Origin: Synergistaceae bacterium
GTDB lineage: Bacteria > Synergistota > Synergistia > Synergistales > Aminobacteriaceae
Direction: 5' to 3'
Assembly (NCBI GenBank): GCA_017445405.1
Contig: JAFSUD010000024.1
Coordinates: 1-64,000 of the forward strand
DNA length: 64,000 nt
Shown piece after piece: positions 61,040-64,000 of this stretch; position 1 is the stretch's first letter, and each line of letters opens with the position of its first letter. The translations under genes were made by a program, and so were the position numbers. Under the pieces are notes generated by a model. It was not told where the DNA came from, did no database searches, and worked only from the letters and a program-made list of their open reading frames with translations.

Positions 61040-61990
61040 ATGACGCAAATTCCTTTAGGCACGCCAAGAAACACAGCATCTAAGCAGGAAACTGACAGCA
61101 AGCCGGAAACTAAACCTTCTTCACAGATTCAGTGGAAGCTCTCAGAACCCCGCTATTCCATGCAGGATATAATTCTTGCTCCCGATACTTTGAGAGAACT
61201 TGAGGACGTAATCTCTTACGTTCAGAACAGAGAAAAGCTCTTCAACGAGTGGGGGCTTGCAGAAAGGTACAGAGACAGGGACAGCCTAGCAGTTAATCTC
61301 TACGGAGAACCGGGCACAGGCAAGACTATGGCAGCTCATGCAGTTTCACGTGAACTTGGCCTCAAGATGATATGCGTTGATTATGCAGACATAGAGTCAA
61401 AGTATGTTGGAGAGACCTCAAAAAATCTCTCTTCACTTTTCCGCATGGCCTCAGAGTCAGGGGCAGCAATATTCTTTGATGAAGCAGACGCTCTCCTCAG
61501 CAAACGTGTTACTAACATGACTTCTGCAACAGATGTCAGCGTTAATCAGACACGTTCAGTTCTCTTGACGCTTCTCAATGATTACAGGGGAGTGATTATC
61601 TTTGCGACAAACTTCATACAGAATTTCGATGCAGCATTCTTGAGGCGTATACGCTATCACGTGAGGTTCAGCCTTCCGGATAAGGACCTGAGAGAAAAAT
61701 TGTGGAGGTTCTACATTCCTGCGAAACTGCCGGTCAGTGATGACGCGGACATTGCCTCGCTTGCTGAAGAGTTCGGAGGCATCAGCGGAAGCGATATAGC
61801 TAATGCAGTGTTTTCTGCTGCGGTGAGTGCTGCTCATGATGAGGCTGAATCTGTGAGCATGGAGGCATTCAGGAAGGCGATCCGGAGCTGCATAAACGTC
61901 AAGGAGGCGAATCAGAAATCTGCAGTAAGGACGCGGATAGTGAGTGCGGAACAGGCAAAAGCTGAACTAGGCGTAAGGGAGGATTCTTAA
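61040..61990 (+). CDS. AAA+ ATPase (FtsH/SpoVK-like core) of unknown system
   Basis: A 316-residue single-domain AAA+ protein. A polar N-terminal tail precedes GEPGTGKT (Walker A, residues 89-96). The pore-loop-like region is DIESKYVGETSKNL, Walker B is AIFFDEAD (Asp147, Glu148), sensor 1 is FATNF, and the arginine finger is in FLRRIRYHVRFSLPD. The C-terminal lid is GGISGSDIANAVFSA. It has no protease or membrane domain and so acts as an unfoldase or remodeller of a partner. It heads a plus-strand operon with a 21-codon ORF and three unknown proteins, starting from promoter C. Confidence 0.9.
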   Translation: MTQIPLGTPRNTASKQETDSKPETKPSSQIQWKLSEPRYSMQDIILAPDTLRELEDVISYVQNREKLFNEWGLAERYRDRDSLAVNLYGEPGTGKTMAAHAVSRELGLKMICVDYADIESKYVGETSKNLSSLFRMASESGAAIFFDEADALLSKRVTNMTSATDVSVNQTRSVLLTLLNDYRGVIIFATNFIQNFDAAFLRRIRYHVRFSLPDKDLREKLWRFYIPAKLPVSDDADIASLAEEFGGISGSDIANAVFSAAVSAAHDEAESVSMEAFRKAIRSCINVKEANQKSAVRTRIVSAEQAKAELGVREDS

Positions 61991-62055
61991 TGCCGGATTT
62001 CCTGATGTCCGCGATGGCTGAACAGCATACAGCCTTAGAAGTAAGCAGTACATAA
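61990..62055 (+). CDS. 21-residue ORF coupled to the AAA+ gene
   Basis: The ATG shares its A with the TAA of the AAA+ gene (TAATG), and GGAGG lies seven bases before it, inside the AAA+ gene's last codons. The peptide MPDFLMSAMAEQHTALEVSS plus Thr has no known domain. The geometry favours translation; it may be a real micro-protein or a coupling device for the next gene, which starts 23 bases later. Confidence 0.45.
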   Translation: MPDFLMSAMAEQHTALEVSST

Positions 62056-62078
62056 TTTTATGAGGAGGAATATATATC

Positions 62079-62591
62079 ATGGGATTCTTTGATTCACTCG
62101 GTGATGCTCTCGTCTCACTGGGAAGCGGTATCGGCACGGTTCTCGAGGGAACTGTAAACGTCGTCGGCACTGTAGCGAGCACTACGCTTGACGTTGCAGG
62201 GACGGCAATAACTACGACCGCAAAAGTAGCTGTAAACACTGTAGAAGGAGTCGGGCGTACAGTCGTAGCAGCAGCAGAAGGCGACATAGGCAAAGCTCTC
62301 GGCGAAGTCGCTAACACAGTGGGCAAGGGCATGATCGGCACAGCTCTCGAGGGAGTAACTGAGGCAGGAGTCCGAGTCGGCAAAGGAGCAGGCGAGGCTC
62401 TCGAGACTACCGCGAAGACTGTCTGGAACACCGGCGGACATGCAGTAGATGCATTAGGCCACACGGTCAAGGGAACAGGGCAGCTTCTCACTGAAACCGG
62501 ACGTGCTGTTACAGGCGGCAACAAGACTACTGTAAGCACAGGCTACGTTGACCCCAATGAAGTACCTCCTGACATAAGGAACATGGCGTAA
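62079..62591 (+). CDS. 170-residue Gly/Thr/Val-rich repetitive protein in the AAA+ operon
   Basis: An almost featureless, weakly amphipathic protein of quasi-11-residue repeats (GTVASTTLDVAGTAITTTAKV, taken in parts; similar to tail-like or LEA-like helices). It starts GFFDSLGDALVSLGSGIGTVL. It ends EVPPDIRNMA, and a similar EIPPDI box occurs in the next protein. No signal peptide. Possible membrane-surface binder. GAGGAGG lies ten bases before the ATG. Family unknown. Confidence 0.75.
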   Translation: MGFFDSLGDALVSLGSGIGTVLEGTVNVVGTVASTTLDVAGTAITTTAKVAVNTVEGVGRTVVAAAEGDIGKALGEVANTVGKGMIGTALEGVTEAGVRVGKGAGEALETTAKTVWNTGGHAVDALGHTVKGTGQLLTETGRAVTGGNKTTVSTGYVDPNEVPPDIRNMA

Positions 62592-62971
62592 TGATAGGAA
62601 CGTTACTCATAACTGCAGCCGTAATATTCGGTGCAGGCGTGGTTGTAGGACTGTGGAGCTATTTTGTCTCGTTCGTCAAATCCTCGCTGGAGTATGTGTC
62701 TCAGGTCGTCAAGAGGTTCATCAAGGCTACATTTGCCGGTTTCAAATGCTTCCTGAAATGGGCAGGAGGCAGAGTCCGCGAGATAGTCAAGGGCTACACT
62801 CACGATGACATCAACGGCCAATGGGTAGTTACAGAACGCGAAACGATTCTTGATGATGATCAGGTGCTTGACGAGATACCGCCGGATATACTGGCAAAAG
62901 TCCGCAGTCAGAGCAGCAAAGCACACGACGTAACAAGAGAAGTAGAACTCACTCTTGAGAACTGTGCATGA
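62591..62971 (+). CDS. 126-residue membrane-anchored protein in the AAA+ operon
   Basis: An N-terminal membrane helix (GTLLITAAVIFGAGVVVGLWSYFV) is followed by a basic amphipathic segment and a charged cytosolic tail with DEIPPDILAKVRSQ. The start overlaps the previous stop (TAATG). Not recognised. A membrane anchor and a remodelling ATPase in one operon suggest a membrane-bound complex. Confidence 0.75.
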   Translation: MIGTLLITAAVIFGAGVVVGLWSYFVSFVKSSLEYVSQVVKRFIKATFAGFKCFLKWAGGRVREIVKGYTHDDINGQWVVTERETILDDDQVLDEIPPDILAKVRSQSSKAHDVTREVELTLENCA

Positions 62972-62988
62972 GGACAGGAGGAATAACA

Positions 62989-63438
62989 ATGCCTCTCAGC
63001 AAAAGCAGAAAGATTAATGAGCCGGTCTCTCAGCCTGATGAAGACGCAGCAGCTTTTCAGCGTTTTCTGGATGGGATCATAGCTGCATGGAAGAAGTTCT
63101 GGGGATTATTGCTCTCAGGGAGCATAACGTTTGAGGAGTTCCTTGCAGAAACAGGAGATTTCTTCGACAAGCACATTACTTCAACGGAAGATCAGAAGAA
63201 TCTCGAGTACGTAGGCGGGACTCTGACTCTGTCGCTTGAGGGAAGGAGCAGCATAGCAGTTGATGCAAAGCTGTACTACAAGCGGCCGGATTCAGACGAG
63301 AAAGCCAAACTTGTTATTCAGGAACTCAAGAACAATGTAACAGTTGACAGGTTCAGTGATTGGGAAACTTCACAGGATGCTAAAGATCTCAGGAGATTCA
63401 GAAAGCTGGAGTACCCTATCGACGCTCCCGAGATGTGA
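62989..63438 (+). CDS. 149-residue hypothetical protein, last of the AAA+ operon
   Basis: A soluble alpha/beta protein. A helical first half (AAAFQRFLDGIIAAWKKFWGLL, in parts) is followed by a strand-rich second half (GGTLTLSLEGRSSIAVDAKLYY, ELKNNVTVDRF). The ATG at 62989 is preferred to 62968 because AGGAGG lies between them, seven bases before it. No family recognised. A strong terminator follows. Confidence 0.75.
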   Translation: MPLSKSRKINEPVSQPDEDAAAFQRFLDGIIAAWKKFWGLLLSGSITFEEFLAETGDFFDKHITSTEDQKNLEYVGGTLTLSLEGRSSIAVDAKLYYKRPDSDEKAKLVIQELKNNVTVDRFSDWETSQDAKDLRRFRKLEYPIDAPEM

Positions 63439-63452
63439 ACATTTTTTGATGC

Positions 63453-63483
63453 TGCCCTCTGCAACTCACAGGGGGCATTTTTT
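63453..63483 (+). terminator. intrinsic terminator after the AAA+ operon
   Basis: TGCCCTCTG and CAGGGGGCA form a nine-base stem (one G-T) over CAACTCA, followed by TTTTTT. The distal half (CAGGGGGCATTTTTTAG) recurs at 63535 as part of a tail duplication. Confidence 0.93.
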
Positions 63484-63536
63484 AGTACGCGCCTTTCTTG
63501 CTCAGCACCGCATATACTGTTCGCAGCAGTATCACA
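63482..63536 (-). pseudogene. orphan 3' tail of a sugar-transferase paralogue
   Basis: On the minus strand this encodes [17 protein letters not shown] and a stop, exactly the C-terminus of the sugar transferase gene upstream of it (63548 onward), offset by 66 bases. The few differences are silent (TTG/CTG twice, GCA/GCG). Protein identity with only silent changes argues for a replaced allele or paralogue, not fresh slippage. Confidence 0.8.
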
Positions 63537-63547
63537 GGGGGCATTTT

Positions 63548-64000
63548 TTAGTACGCGCCTTTCTTGCTCAACACTGCATATACTGTTCGCAACAGTATCA
63601 CTATATCAAGCCATAATGACCAGTTCCGTATGTAGTAGAGGTTCATTTCCTTGCGGAGTTCGGTATCTACATCGCTTCTACCGCTTACCTGCCAAAATCC
63701 GGTCATGCCGGGCTTCACCATGTATATTTTCTTCGCAACGTAATCACCGTACGCAAAATCTACGTCGCTCTGAATTAACGGGCGGGGGCCTACAAGACTC
63801 ATTTCTCCTCTCAGCACGTTAAAGAGCTGCGGGAGTTCATCTATGCTTGTCTTGCGGAGAATGCGGCCTATCTTGGTGAGTCTCGGGTCGTTCTTGAGCT
63901 TGATTCCCTTGTGGTAGTCGGCGAGGACTTCGGGATCTTTGAAGAGTTCTTCTGTGCGCTTGTCTGCATCTACGTACATTGTCCTAAACTTACACACCTT
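63548..64000 (-). CDS. bacterial sugar transferase (WcaJ/PglC-like), 5' part outside the window
   Basis: The C-terminal 151 or so residues of a polyprenyl-phosphate sugar-1-phosphate transferase that starts a lipid-linked glycan. The visible part has [49 protein letters not shown] and [17 protein letters not shown], then a final helix. The N-terminal membrane segment and the true start lie beyond position 64000 (the frame stays open to the edge). With the ATP-grasp protein at 29 kb it points to surface polysaccharide synthesis. Confidence 0.92.
   Translation of the reverse strand, partial: KVCKFRTMYVDADKRTEELFKDPEVLADYHKGIKLKNDPRLTKIGRILRKTSIDELPQLFNVLRGEMSLVGPRPLIQSDVDFAYGDYVAKKIYMVKPGMTGFWQVSGRSDVDTELRKEMNLYYIRNWSLWLDIVILLRTVYAVLSKKGAY

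Overview
The window is a dense chromosomal segment of a bacterium that is most likely a member of the Synergistota. The strongest evidence is the large secreted papain-like protease at 55.6-60.9 kb. It ends in a Gly-rich segment with a single Cys, a hydrophobic stretch and a Lys/Arg tail, which is the pattern of the Synerg-CTERM sorting signal known from that phylum. [FeFe]-hydrogenase maturation genes (hydF, hydG), cobalamin genes (cobJ, cobT), a flavodoxin and an archaeal-type class I aldolase fit an anaerobic, amino-acid-fermenting lifestyle. No rRNA, tRNA, CRISPR array or prophage was recognised.

Layout. 0-4.6 kb (minus): hydG-hydF and an ABC exporter in one overlapping operon. 4.67-4.96 kb: a 288-bp non-autonomous IS200/IS605-type mini-element with a folded core. 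5.1-8.0 kb (plus): trmFO, cobJ and a solute-binding protein. 17.3-8.0 kb (minus): a long housekeeping operon of zinc protease, rsmB, ankyrin protein, kinase-less PASTA protein, rpe, RodZ-like, lepB, rbgA, rnhB, the YlqG and YlqH homologues, and yraN. 17.4-24.1 kb: a frameshifted CsgG-Sel1 gene, a thermonuclease, an intact Sel1-CsgG protein and a C69 dipeptidase. 24.2-31.6 kb (plus): an AsmA-like giant, an M50 protease, an ATP-grasp enzyme preceded by a tiny coupled ORF, and argG. 31.7-37.3 kb is an accessory patch with a broken glycosyltransferase, flavodoxin, a DUF3793 protein, small membrane proteins, a DNA-binding membrane protein and a MATE pump. 37.5-44.5 kb: PQQ-propeller protein, M13 peptidase, cytidylate-kinase-like protein, RecO-like protein, cobT, nicotinamidase, HAD phosphatase and an HdeD-like protein. 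44.6-48.4 kb: a partner-switching operon (STAS, Cache-HAMP-PP2C-kinase, P-loop/cNMP-binding protein). 48.45-49.78 kb: a full-length tnpB-only IS. 49.9-55.4 kb: aldolase, a TRD-only MmeI remnant, a HAD phosphatase, a 6S-like RNA candidate and two secreted proteins. 55.6-63.4 kb: the Synerg-CTERM protease and an unrecognised AAA+ operon. The window ends inside a sugar transferase gene.

Two themes stand out. First, four genes are followed by an orphan copy of a homologous 3' end: the ABC exporter, the DNA-binding membrane protein, the MmeI remnant and the sugar transferase. Where the copies can be aligned, the differences are mostly silent, so these look like relics of paralogues or replaced alleles and not recent slippage. 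Second, three loci (33.15, 33.80 and 60.99 kb) carry near-identical promoters. They would drive a small zinc-ribbon membrane protein, the DNA-binding membrane protein and the AAA+ operon, which suggests a small regulon of uncharacterised membrane-linked functions. Several genes are broken (frameshifts, an in-frame amber codon, truncations), which points to a genome in flux.
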